From: Entrophospora sp. SA101 | Taxonomy: Eukaryota; Glomeromycota; Glomeromycetes; Entrophosporales; Entrophosporaceae | Direction of reading: 5' to 3' | Assembly: GCA_958430865.1 (NCBI GenBank) | Contig: CAUDNR010000147.1 | Location: 113,330 to 133,990, forward strand | Length of the DNA stretch: 20,661 nt | In this document: positions 10,161 through 19,530 of the stretch, piece after piece | Position numbering within the stretch: the stretch's first letter is position 1 | How the letters are laid out: every line of letters begins with the position of its first letter | Program-made: the position numbers and the translations under genes | Notes under the pieces: model-generated | Databases searched by the model: none | Told to the model about the DNA's origin: nothing | Seen by the model: the letters and a program-made list of their open reading frames with translations, nothing else

Positions 10161-10970
10161 AGTATGGTGCATGTCATTTAAAGACGACATCTGTCAAATT
10201 CACTTTCCAAAAAAAAGAAATCATTGAAAAGATAACAAAGATGACAAAAATAACAAGTATTATTTATCCAATTAACTATATTTAAAAATGTAACAGTATA
10301 AGTCAATGAAATTTTAAAATCGCGTTCCAACAATATTGTCACGTGATTTTACATCATCAATTGGCCAATAAAGAGAATCCGAAATTTTAAAAATTTACAT
10401 ATAAAATGCTTCAACTTTGAATCTCAATAACTTCACAAAATTTTATAAAAAAAAAAAAATTAAACCGATAGAAATGAATCTTATGTCTTTAACTTCAATT
10501 CTACCGGTTTACTTTTTCTCTAAACTTCCTAGTTTGGAAGTTATTGGCTTTCGAAGATCGTCGATTTTAGTATATTGATAAAATTTACTTTTATTTTTTT
10601 TAAAAAAAAAAGTCATATCCAAAGAACCGAAATAAATAAAAAATCTAAGAAAAAGAACTAGCAGAATTAGATGAGTAAGTATTATTATTAAAGATGCTTG
10701 GAATGAGTGTCATTCTAGTTAAAACCAATCAACAGATTATATATTTCTAAATTTATTTAATAAAAAAATTAACAATTCCAAGATTAAATTATAATACACC
10801 ACATTGCTGTATCCAATTAACGTTATTACTATTATTTTCGTTTACTATATTCAATTACTTTATTTTTTGCATCACATACAATTTCATGACAAATTGATCT
10901 CTTTTTTGCAAGTTATATATAACATGTATTTTTCTCTTGGTTGAATCAAAATAAATAAAACCCTGCTTAC
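10161..10970. other. AT-rich stretch without recognisable gene
   Basis: No intact gene or clear repeat is seen. A-runs occur at 10446-10459 and 10600-10610. A short imperfect pairing occurs between ACCGATAGAA (about 10465) and TTCTACCGG (10498-10507). Part of it on the minus strand (near 10860-10920, NLQKRDQFVMKLYVMQ) could be a further exon remnant of copy A. Confidence 0.25.
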
Positions 10971-11900
10971 CTTTTTGTTGTTATTAATTTTTTCCTTGAA
11001 TGTGAATGAATGTATTTGTCTCCATAAATTGTATATGTCCGTTACAATACCCATGATAATTATTGTTGGATTAATTAATAAATAATATGCTAACGAGTAT
11101 AAGATAAGAGTTGGAAATAAATCCTTGATATTTTTGTGAATTTTAATCCGAGCCTCTTTTCCATGTAAAATAATGGTTCCATCTAAAGTGTTGTGAATAT
11201 TTTAATGTCGAGTCTCTACTTGGTTTCCTTTTTTTTTTGTGTGTTATAGAGTTCCTTAAAATGATATGGTGGAGTGGAGTTGCTTGAGTGAAGGTTGTAA
11301 TTGTTTGTGACGATGTTGTTTGATCCTATACTTAATATTATTGACTGAATACGGGGCAGCAGATTTGGACTTAAAGATGCAAGATAATATCCAACCCTGA
11401 TATTGTAAGCGCCAGATTTAAGAAAATTTTCCTTTTGCAATTTTCTCCACAGATGACATTTTACGTAAGAGGTTTAATAAATCCTAGAGCCGTGATAGCC
11501 CCTTGAAAAATTTAATTGTAGTATATTCAATATCTCAATAGTAAATCAGTTTCCAATAATCAAATGGATCTTTTTGGTATTTCCAGATTGTCCAAGAGCA
11601 GTTTTCCATGTGCAGTTTTCCATGAGAGAGAGGGAGAGAGAGAAAGATCTTCAATAGTTATGTTGCTTTGACACTTCTTGTAATTATTGATGTTATTATC
11701 ATGATAAATTATCCATCATTATATAATTATAATGTAAAAGACATCGCTCCACGTTTTGATTTCACTAGAGATATCAAAAAATCAGCACTTACAAACAAAA
11801 GCCATCGCGTAGTTTCTGCTCGGAGCATTTCATTTTCTCATGCTCAACATAACAAAAAAAAAAAAAATTTATATTTATATACAGACAGACAAATAACAAT
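10971..11900 (-). pseudogene. Decayed minus-strand multi-exon gene with membrane segment (copy A)
   Basis: On the minus strand 11201-10971 is open for 77 codons and ends exactly at a strong donor (AAG|GTAAGC). It contains LDGTIILHGKEARIKIHK, then a hydrophobic stretch (LILYSLAYYLLINPTIIIMG) that would span a membrane, then a basic end KEKINNNKK. Upstream on the same strand 11440-11216 is open (GAYNIRVGYYLASLSPNLLP) in another frame. Further upstream, 11764-11746 shares 19 identical bases with copy B, and 11555-11600 aligns with the PFDYW/FDYW part of that copy. The stop at 11202-11204 and the frame changes indicate decay. A multi-copy family with a propeller and ion-channel-like membrane part is one guess; I cannot confirm it. 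Confidence 0.4.
11624..11645. repeat. GA-rich microsatellite
   Basis: A purine tract GAGAGAGAGGGAGAGAGAGA interrupts the copy A relic. It reads as a pyrimidine tract on the relic's coding strand. Confidence 0.8.
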
Positions 11901-12519
11901 GACAATAATATCAAGTCATTAGGTACATTATTATTTATTATTTATATATGTATGTTATGGATAAATTTTTATTTTTAACATGGCTGTGAAGAATTTGTTG
12001 AATTAGAAAATATATGACCAAGTAAAATCTCACTTGAGGGGTGAATATTCCCCTTGTTGCAATTGGATTACACGATATGCGGAAAGCTTTGTCGACACAA
12101 AGAATAGAAGAACCCAACGATAAGAAATTTCAAAAAATAATGAAGGTGAAGAGATAAGTAATAACAATGAACGATGCAAATGTATTGAGTTTGGTCCTCA
12201 AGAAATGACAGTATCCAGCAAACTATCTCAGATAATACTAATAATCTTGAGCATCATAAATGTAAATAAAATTTTATAAATGCCTTGTAAAAATACATGC
12301 TTTAAATAAATAAATTCATTGTTCTCTGTTAATGCATCCACTCTTGCAAAGTTTTTGTAGTTTTAATGACAAAGTCGTACCATTGGTAAAGTTAAAATTT
12401 TTATTATGTTTTTTACTATACAAATTTCTATTTCCTACATATAAAAAGTTTTTACATATGGAATAGTTTAATGATCTTATTTTTTTATGTCCAATTGATA
12501 GCAACAATAATTACAATTA
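11901..12519. other. Region downstream of the transporter, no gene recognised
   Basis: The part nearest 12519 is probably the 3' untranslated region of the minus-strand transporter. A short plus-strand fragment near 12030-12100 (HLRGEYSPCCNWITRYAESF) looks protein-like but is quickly interrupted. A 63-codon minus-strand frame at 12316-12507 is rich in Lys and Asn and is probably chance. Confidence 0.3.
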
Positions 12520-14180
12520 TTATTGAGATGTTGATGGTAATGATTGATAATGATTTGTATTTGTTGGTTTAAGTATTTTGTAATAATTATATACTGTTAT
12601 TCCAGAGATTGAAATTATAAGCCTAAATAATTAAAGAAACATTTAATTTAGAAATATTTTCTCCAAAAAATTATTTAATTCACAAAAAAAGATGTATATA
12701 TATAATTACCCCAACAAATTTATAGAAGTTATTGCATCATCATAAATAATGACAGAAAGAGCAATTACAAGCACTTCTTTACTAATTCCAGCTACAGATA
12801 GCGTGACAGTACTTGTGTTTTTGATTAAAGCAAATTCAGCTACAGTCATACAAAAGGCTAACAAGCCACCTGTTAACATTAAACCAAATGTTTGTAAGCT
12901 AGTTTTAAAACTTCTAAAATGTATAGAAGTACTAAAGATGAATAAAGGATTTTCAAACATTAAAGAAAGAATAAGCATCATGATAAACATTACAGGTGAG
13001 ATGTAATAAAGTGTTGAGATTGGATCATTCATTCCTTCCTCTTTCTGCAACAATATTTGTGTCAATGTCCATCTCAATCCACTAATAATTGCTGCACCTA
13101 ATACTAATAAAAACCCTATCAGATTAAATTTTGTTTCCCCTGCCACTGTCAATATCACACCCACACTTATCACTGTTATTATCAATACAAGTAAAATTCT
13201 TGGTTGTTCTAAATGAAACAAAAATGCAAAAAGCAAAACCCAAACTGGTGTAGATGATTTTACCTTTGAAGAAAATACAGGTTGAAAATTATATAAGTTT
13301 TAATTAAATGAGAAAATTTAGAGATAAAAACCCTCTCCTAATTGATAATAAATATCTATAATTTTTTTTTCTTACCATAGTATAAAAACTAAGTGTTATA
13401 TATACAAGGGATGCATTAGCCATACATATTTCTAATGCAGCAGCCACAGCACATGGAATCTAATAATAATAAAGGAGGGAAGCTTTAAAAATAATTGTAA
13501 AATTCTCCTCTCCCCTCCAAACAAATAAAAAATAAAAAACTTACAACTCTAGTAACATAACTATGAATTGATATTGATTTTCCTTTTTTTCTTTCATAAA
13601 TAAATGGTAAAGTATCATTCATCAAAACAAGAGTTATGATAGAATGCATTCCAGTATGTATAGCACTTGTAAATAATGGTAATTTTAAATTGAAATTATC
13701 TTTCCCCATTAAACTCTTGTTATAGAATGATAAAACAGTAGAGAAAAAATACCAAATAAGTATGTAGGAAAGATTTTTTAAAATATTTCCCCAACTAAGT
13801 GTATAATTATAAGCATCTGGTTTTTTATTATTACTGTTATTATCATTGTCCTTTAGGGATGATAGAAGAATGCTTTTTTGTGTTGAAGAAGAACTTTCCA
13901 ATTCATCATCACTACTATCATGTGATAGTAACATTACAGTTGACTCATTGTTATTAATATTATTGCTAAGATTTGTAATGGTATTATTATCACCACCATG
14001 AATATTTATTGTTAATCTAGCAGAAGGTGATTTTATTGAAGGTGAAGAGGTAGGCAAACTGGATCTTTGTTGTAATAATGAAGATCTATTATCAAGCTTT
14101 GTATTTGATGTTTCAATTGAATTTTCGTTATTCTTAACATTATTAATATCATCTAAAATGATTATTTCATCGTTTTCCAT
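12520..14180 (-). CDS. TPT-domain (SLC35C2/Ymd8-like) transporter, complete, 4 exons
   Basis: This belongs to the drug/metabolite transporter superfamily, triose-phosphate transporter branch (SLC35), which exchanges phosphorylated or nucleotide-linked sugars across Golgi/ER-type membranes. Exons on the minus strand: 14180-13545, 13459-13376, 13263-12710, 12622-12520; three GT-AG introns; 1377 nt, 458 aa. The N-terminal 130 or so residues are a hydrophilic Asn/Ser/Asp-rich tail. About ten hydrophobic segments follow. Family signatures: YNKSLMG at the end of the first segment, IPCAVAAALEICMANASL, SFYTMVKSSTPVWVLLFAFL and LSGLRWTLTQ-like SGLRWTLTQILLQKEEG. The last residues end in SLPSTSQ. The start chosen is the ATG giving MENDEIIILDD, since the frame upstream has only a TTG. 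Closest by eye to SLC35C2 and yeast Ymd8; the substrate cannot be told from sequence. Confidence 0.9.
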
Positions 14181-14682
14181 ATTAAATATTTCAAAAGAAA
14201 AATTAAGTGTAATGTGTAACAATAGACAGTTGTGCCATTAGAACATTCCTATTCCAGGCGGAATATTAATATCATATGATTCCACACATCAGAATTTTTT
14301 AAACGCCTCCTTTTAATAAATTTATTATTATTATTATTATTATTATAACCAACCTTGAATTTTTTCAATTGAGGGATCTACATATATACTTTCTGTTTTC
14401 AAAAAAGGAAACTCTGCTGATATATTAATATTAATATATTTCTAAATTTTTATAACAGAGCAGTTTTGTTTCTTGAGAGCAAAATCAAAAGATGAAACAT
14501 TGTGCATTATTAATTTATTTATTTTTAAAAATAAAGATTTTCGTGACAGTATAGTAAGTGAATAGTAATAAAAGTTACACGCAAACATTTTGTTTTTGCA
14601 AATAAATAAAATTTCTAGTATATAGTTGCTATGCGAGGTTAACTTAAATAATAACAAATAAATACAATATAATAGATAAATA
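14181..14682. other. Spacer between hydrolase and transporter genes
   Basis: This is the hydrolase 3' flank and transporter 5' flank. No gene is seen. An (ATT)n microsatellite lies at 14321-14346, 140 bp upstream of the transporter start. The palindromic AATATTAATATT-type sequence near 14420-14435 is simple AT repeat. Confidence 0.5.
14321..14346. repeat. (ATT)n microsatellite
   Basis: About eight perfect TTA triplets lie in the upstream flank of the transporter gene. Confidence 0.9.
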
Positions 14683-15752
14683 TTAAATTCCAAGTTTTCC
14701 CAAGAAATCAATAATTGATTGTAAGACTTCTTGAGGTTTTTCATCTTGAGGAAAATGTCCACATTGTGTCAGTGCTTTAAACTCCAAGATTGAATCAGAC
14801 GATGAGCCCAGTTTGATTTCTTCGAATACGTTTATATGTGCATCATATTTTGTGTATGTGTCATTATCTCCTATCATGAATAAAATTGGAATTTTTTGTA
14901 ATACATTTTTATGTGGTAGAATTTCAAGTGGAATAAAATATTTCATTAGGAATGCAACTGATTCATAAAAATTTGGTAAAGTTAATGGTACTCTATAACA
15001 AGGCTTGACCACAGTTTCCCAATCAGGAATCGACTTTACATCATTATATAATGATTGTGCTGGAAAAGATGTGCGTAGAAAAAATTTAAGAATCAATTTT
15101 CCAAGAAATGATCCTATAATCTTACATATAATTGATGGTGGACCTAAAAAACATAAAAAAATTTTAAATTAATATTAAATATATAAATTATAATCAATTT
15201 TTTTTTTGTAAAGAAAATTTTTTTGCCTTGATCTACAGGTTTTATAGCAGGACCAAGAAAAATTAAAGCAAAAGCAATATGTGGATATTTTATTGAGAGA
15301 TAGCAGCTAATTGCACTACCAGCAGATGATCCAACAAATATAATCTTTTTATTTGCATATCCTAAACATGATAAAAACCTCAATACAAATTCACATGAAG
15401 CTTCTTGTGTATAAGGATTTTTGCCTTCTTCCCATTGTATTGGCCTTTCGGTAAAACCAAAACATACTCTATCATAAGCTATTACATGACAACCTGTAGC
15501 ATTAGCAAGTGGTTGCATGAGATGTCTCCATGTGTATAAATTTCCAAAAATCTGATGAAGACATAAAATCACAGGTTTATCTGAATCTACGTTGTTGTTG
15601 CTATTGACATGTAAATTTTGTTTTTGTTCTTCTTGTTGAGGGATTGCTATTTTATAAAATGTTTGAATATCATCGACGATTTCAAAACGTCCTTCTGGGT
15701 CGGCCGATGCTATAGATTTAAGAAGAACTCTTTGAGCAGAAGAGGGTGACAT
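14683..15752 (-). CDS. Alpha/beta hydrolase fold protein, complete, 2 exons
   Basis: The exons on the minus strand are 15752-15227 and 15143-14683, joining to 987 nt, 328 aa. The order of elements is that of the alpha/beta hydrolase_1 (epoxide hydrolase/esterase-like) fold: the oxyanion loop LHQIFGNLYTW (65-75), a strand and turn AYDRVCFGFTERP (92-104), the nucleophile elbow VGSSAGS with Ser143, the acid-bearing strand MIGDNDTYT (Asp268 or Asp270) and the catalytic histidine in CGHFPQDEKP (His305). A Ser nucleophile argues for esterase, lipase or thioesterase-like chemistry rather than an Asp-type epoxide hydrolase. The usual HG of the oxyanion loop is HQ here. No signal peptide is evident. 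The single intron starts with GC (CAAG|GCAAAA) and ends with AG. The start is the first ATG, MSPSSAQRV. Substrate unknown. Confidence 0.88.
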
Positions 15753-15834
15753 TTCGAAAAATAGAAGAAAAGTATTTACGTGATTTTCTCCTTATCATCA
15801 GTTTTTATTATTATATATTATCAATATTATTACG

Positions 15835-16150
15835 GTGCAGATCATCTATAATAATAAGTTTATTGTTACAAAAATTTTTACCAATAAGTTTCATTGTTCA
15901 TGATTCAAGCTTCAAAACCTATCAGTAGCTTTTCTTGAACAAAAAAAATTGGCAGAGCCTTAAATTCCAAATTTGTTAAACGAACTCAATATGAGTTGTG
16001 TAGATCAAAATAATTGCATTCCAATTTTTTAGAGATTTCTTTTTACATGAATTGACTTCCTTTTTAAAAGCCGAATTGAATGGTGGTAGTTTTTTTAGAG
16101 TCCAACATGTGAATTACATGATATTCCAAGTCTTAAATATCACGTGCAGC
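15835..16150. mobile_element. Inverted-repeat element B, facing element A
   Basis: The left end GTGCAGATCATCTATAA (15835-15851) is repeated as an exact 17-base reverse complement at 16621-16637. Further blocks are mirrored in order between this arm and 16237-16637: AAATTGGCAGAG, TTTTTACATGAATTGACTT, GAATGGTG and CAACATGTGAATTACAT. Its inner end is unclear, near CACGTGCAG at 16142-16150. No coding capacity. It begins 83 bp upstream of the hydrolase start codon, so it forms part of that gene's likely promoter region. Confidence 0.65.
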
Positions 16151-16236
16151 TGAATAATAATCCTATAAATAAAGTCTTTATCGCCTATTTTTGAATCCTA
16201 TTCACATATAAAGGTCATGCCATCTATGGTACTAGA

Positions 16237-16637
16237 GTGCGGATTATCTATACTCGAAAATTAAAAAATTTGAAATATTATGTAATTCACATGTTGAATT
16301 TTTAAAAAATACACCATTCTATTCAGCTTTAAAAAAAAGTCAATTCATGTAAAAAAAAATTTCTCATTATTTTTTTCATGGATTTTTTAAATTTGAGAAT
16401 TATGCAATAATAATTTTCGTTATGAATTACATGATAAGGAGTTTCTTTTGATGTTAATATGATCGTTAACTTTTTTATTGTAAAAAAACTTTTATTAATA
16501 ATAAAAAAAGGAAATAAATAATCAATATATGTAAAAATATTCAAAACGCTAAGACTCTGCCAATTTATAGTTTAAGAAAAAACTAGCAGTTAACTTTAAA
16601 ACGATATAAAAATTTTAAGCTTATAGATGATCTGCAC
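16237..16637. mobile_element. Inverted-repeat element A (about 401 bp)
   Basis: The left end GTGCGGATTATCTATA (16237-16252) and the right end, whose complement is GTGCAGATCATCTATA, match at 14 of 16 positions. This defines a complete small non-autonomous DNA element of about 401 bp. It is related to the arm at 15835-16150 in the opposite direction and carries about 150 bp that the other arm lacks. The outer flanks TATTACG (before 15835) and TAATACG (after 16637) differ by one base and could be a target duplication if the whole unit inserted together. The 72-codon minus-strand frame at 16329-16544 is a by-product. Confidence 0.65.
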
Positions 16638-16887
16638 TAATACGTCATTTATTTATATTGCCAAGTACTTTAAACAATTGATCGCTGTGTTCTACTTCTC
16701 GAGTTTACATATGCATGTTACAAAAAATTACTGATACTAACTATAGAGAGTAAAAACTGCTAAAGTTGTACGTCAACCCCACAATTATTAGATCGTCCAT
16801 TAGTAATTAAATTAATTAAATTGGTGTTACTAGATTACTCGCATATGACTTTTTGGTATATTGGTATTAGTATTATAAATAAATAAT
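16638..16887. other. Upstream flank of copper transporter
   Basis: No gene is seen. This is the likely distal promoter of the Ctr gene. It contains an ATTAATTAAATTAATTAAATT repeat around 16803-16822. I see no clear copper-response element of the yeast Mac1 type. Confidence 0.35.
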
Positions 16888-17010
16888 ATCCTTTATTTTT
16901 CCATCAACAATTAATAATAAATAATAATACCTTCTTTATTTTTCTATCAACAATTAATAATAAATAATAATATCTTCTTTATTTTTCTATCAACAATTAA
17001 TAATAAATAA
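16888..17010 (+). repeat. Three tandem copies of a 41-43 bp unit in the Ctr leader
   Basis: The unit reads TCTTCTTTATTTTTCTATCA followed by ACAATTAATAATAAATAAT. Copies start at 16888, 16929 and 16972. Copies 2 and 3 differ at one or two bases, and copy 1 lacks two bases and has one more change. The array ends 12 bp before the Ctr start codon, so it probably lies within the core promoter or 5' untranslated region. Confidence 0.85.
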
Positions 17011-17022
17011 ATAATAATAATA

Positions 17023-17689
17023 ATGGATCATTTATTTGCAAACGATGTAGTAATTGATGTAGAGAGAAGATGCTACATGAGAGTATGTATTATAATCAAT
17101 TAATCAAGATTAATTAATGCATAATATATAATTAATTGCCTTGTAATATTTTTATAGATGTTGTTTAATTGGGACATAGAACATCTTTGTGTAGTTTTTT
17201 CATGGTGGCATATAAACTCAATACCAATTCTTATTTTATCATGTGGAATTATTATTTTAATTGGTGTAATTTATGAATACACAAAATATTTATCAAAAAA
17301 TTATGACAAGAAATTATATCTAGAAGAATATCGTTCAATACCTGAAGATGATAATTTAGTATCAAATGAAGAGGAATCTAGAAGTAGGGGCTCTAGAATA
17401 TCAACAAGGTAAAAAAATTCGATTAATCATCCACAACAATTGACCATATTAATTATAATAATTAAAATATTTGTTTCTTATCTGGTATATATTTAGAGCT
17501 TCTAAATCTCAACAAGTCTTAAGATCATTAATTTATTCTATTCAAGTAACTTTGTCACTTTTCATAATGTTAATATTTATGACTTATAATGGATTTCTTA
17601 TCATAAGTGTTGTATTGGGTGCTTTTATTGGTAGTTATATCTTTAGTAAAAATATTATATATGATCAACCAGCAGAATGTTGTATTTGA
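17023..17689 (+). CDS. Ctr-family copper transporter, complete, 3 exons
   Basis: Ctr proteins form trimeric channels importing Cu(I) across the plasma membrane or out of the vacuole. Exons 17023-17082, 17158-17408 and 17497-17689, two GT-AG introns, 504 nt, 167 aa. Signatures: the pre-membrane CYMRMLFNWD (17-26) with paired Met residues, a first membrane segment at about 35-60 containing SWWHI, a charged cytosolic loop (68-104), then a hydrophobic part with the diagnostic MxxxM (Met128-Met132) and GxxxG (Gly145-Gly149). The C-terminus ends in CCI, a possible copper-binding cysteine pair. The N-terminal extracellular part is only about 20 residues and has no Met-rich MxM repeats, closer to vacuolar or low-affinity Ctr2-type proteins. 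Start chosen because the first exon joins in phase at a GTATGT donor. An AATAAA lies at 17736-17741. Confidence 0.93.
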
Positions 17690-17864
17690 TTAACTATTTA
17701 ATTAGCTATCAAATTATTAATATTTAATATTTAAAAATAAAGTAAAAAATAAAAATGCATTTAATCATCAATTTATATACATGGTCTCTCATATATTATT
17801 AGCATTTTTCAAACATCATAATGTAAAAATACACTGATTAAATTAATAGTAAATAATTGTTTAA

Positions 17865-18782
17865 TTAATTAATGGCTTCACCAACAAATTTCTCATATAC
17901 AGTCTTCACTATTTCCTTATATGAGGTGAAATCCTCTAATCCATGTTGTTTGTTTTTGACTGTGTGATACCAATAGTGCACTTTATTATTTTTACTCTTG
18001 TAGACCATGCCATCTTTGACAAAATCTGTATGATAAAAAACATTGGACACTTTCTTCCTTTTCCAATGCTTCTTTAAATTCTTAATCACCTTTAAATATA
18101 TCTGTAGTTCTTGTCTAAACTGGTGATGACATCCACAATTTCGATTATTGAGTCTTGCATCAATAGTATTTTTTTTTTTTTTTGAAAGTTTCCAATGCTT
18201 CTCTCGATGATATTTTTCCTTTCTGCCATTTTTGCATATGTTATATATATCAACTGGACTCCAACTAGAGCTATTAAATAATGTCAATATATCTTGCCAA
18301 ATTAGGTTAAGATAGCTACAGCAACAAGTGGATCCGATGAGAATTTTGAGAGTCTTTTTATCTGCTTTTTGATCATCGTCAGAAAGTTTATCATCCTTGG
18401 CTTGCTCAATGTTGTATTCAATTGATTGTAGTCAATCACTTTGTCTTTAGTAGGGCCCATTCAATTTTAAATTAAGTAATTTTTCCTTTTCACTAATAAA
18501 TTCAGATAGCAAACCAACCAACTTGACAAAGATTTTGTAAAAGAAAAGAGATTCTTCTCCTATTAAATGAAATAATTCAACCAATTCACCCTATTCATCA
18601 AACTTTGCCACTTTAACCACTTTATCTTGCAATTTTTGTTTGGTTTCTTCTATTCCAGCATTATAATCTATCAAGAGTTTTAGAGTTGGACTATGACTTT
18701 TTGTATGTACGCAAAAAAATGTTAAAATTTTAATGATCGTTTTTAATGCAAAGCTTTTTGTAAAAAATAAAATAAATTTCAC
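17865..18782 (-). pseudogene. Relic of a long intronless ORF, three in-frame stops
   Basis: One minus-strand frame runs 306 codons from about 18782 to a TAA at 17865-17867, with only three stops: TAG (18591-18593), TAA (18447-18449) and TGA (18432-18434). Protein-like sequence continues across all three in the same frame: EETKQKLQDKVVKVAKFDE, then GELVELFHLIGEESLFFYK, then IEYNIEQAKDDKLSDDDQ, then a Lys/His/Cys-rich C-terminal part including NRNCGCHHQFRQELQ and VFYHTDFVKDGMVYKSK. The last 189 codons are uninterrupted. No ATG is seen near the upstream end, and that boundary is uncertain. I do not recognise the family. The absence of introns, unlike neighbouring genes, suggests a mobile-element or retrocopy origin. 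Confidence 0.55.
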
Positions 18783-19320
18783 TATGAGAAAGGAAAATTT
18801 TTTTTTTCTTTGGACAAATAATAAAAAAGATGAGTTTTACTATAAATTTTTTTTTGGAATCATTAATTGCGAATGAATTTCTTTTTTACAAGTAGAATTG
18901 TTGGCCTTGTAAATTCCATTAAAGCGACAATAATGTAAAACAAGTTTTGGAGAATAAGGTTTTTTATTACTCTACAAGAAACCAGATTCCTAGAGAAATC
19001 TAGAGGGAAAATGCGCCTATAAATGATTTCCTTTTTCAAGAACACTCTTTTTTATGAACTCATAAAAAATTTCAAGGATTGAGAGTCTTTAATTATCTAC
19101 TCAACCCACCCAGGAAGATAACCAAAAAAGTTCGAAACTCTCTATTATAAAGTTACGTCCTCCTTCGAGAATAGGCCTGTTAACATAATTTTAAGCGATG
19201 ACAACCCAGTTCACATGATGATTTCTTTAAGGAAAAGAATAGATTCGTTTTATTATATCTTTATGATATATACCAGTATACTGTTGATAATAAAGAATTA
19301 ATTTATTTCAATACCCAACT
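18783..19320. other. Region without recognised gene, possible LTR-like sequence
   Basis: A 60-codon minus-strand frame at 18863-19045 (RRIFPLDFSRNLVSCRVIKN) is protein-like but matches nothing I know. From about 19178 (TGTTAACATAA) to CCCAACTTTGTTGGATG at 19314-19330 the sequence has an AATAAA and a short inverted repeat of CCAAC/GTTGG, somewhat like retrotransposon LTR ends. This is a weak suggestion, with no second copy or primer-binding site seen. Confidence 0.2.
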
Positions 19321-19384
19321 TTGTTGGATGTTGTTCATCCTAGACTGTTAAGCATCCCGGCCGGTGCAATATTGATTATACATG

Positions 19385-19530
19385 GGATGATAATTACCTA
19401 ACTATCGTAAATACGTAATTTGTAATTATCACCACTTTACCTCTTTTAAAAAACGTAATTACGAAATTAATTACTCTTACGAACTATGGGTAACAAAATT
19501 AATTACGAATAACAATGATTAATTATTGGA
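19385..19530. repeat. Cluster of TACGTAATT/TAATTACG palindromic motifs
   Basis: Short inverted copies of a CGTAATTACG-type motif recur: GTAAATACGTAATTTGTAATTA near 19410, AACGTAATTACGAAATTAAT near 19454, and AAAATTAATTACGAATAAC near 19496. Such subterminal palindrome clusters are typical of non-autonomous DNA elements, but I could not define two ends. Confidence 0.4.

Noticed and set aside
12749..13006. 85-codon plus-strand frame
   Set aside because: It lies antisense to the third exon of the transporter, so it is a shadow of that gene.
14442..14762. 106-codon minus-strand frame
   Set aside because: It overlaps the end of the hydrolase in another frame and is Ile/Leu/Tyr/Lys-rich, typical of chance openness.
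15746..15928. 60-codon plus-strand frame
   Set aside because: It overlaps the hydrolase start and the element's left arm, and is low-complexity Ile/Leu/Ser.
16329..16544. 71-codon minus-strand frame
   Set aside because: It lies inside an inverted-repeat element and has no conserved character.
16888..17010. CRISPR-like array of repeats
   Set aside because: There are only three directly adjacent copies with no spacers, in a eukaryotic gene leader.
2689..18593. A C-to-T (RIP or methylcytosine) mutation signature inferred because every stop could come from CAA, CAG or CGA
   Set aside because: Any stop codon can be derived from one of those codons by C-to-T, so the pattern is not informative without an aligned intact copy.
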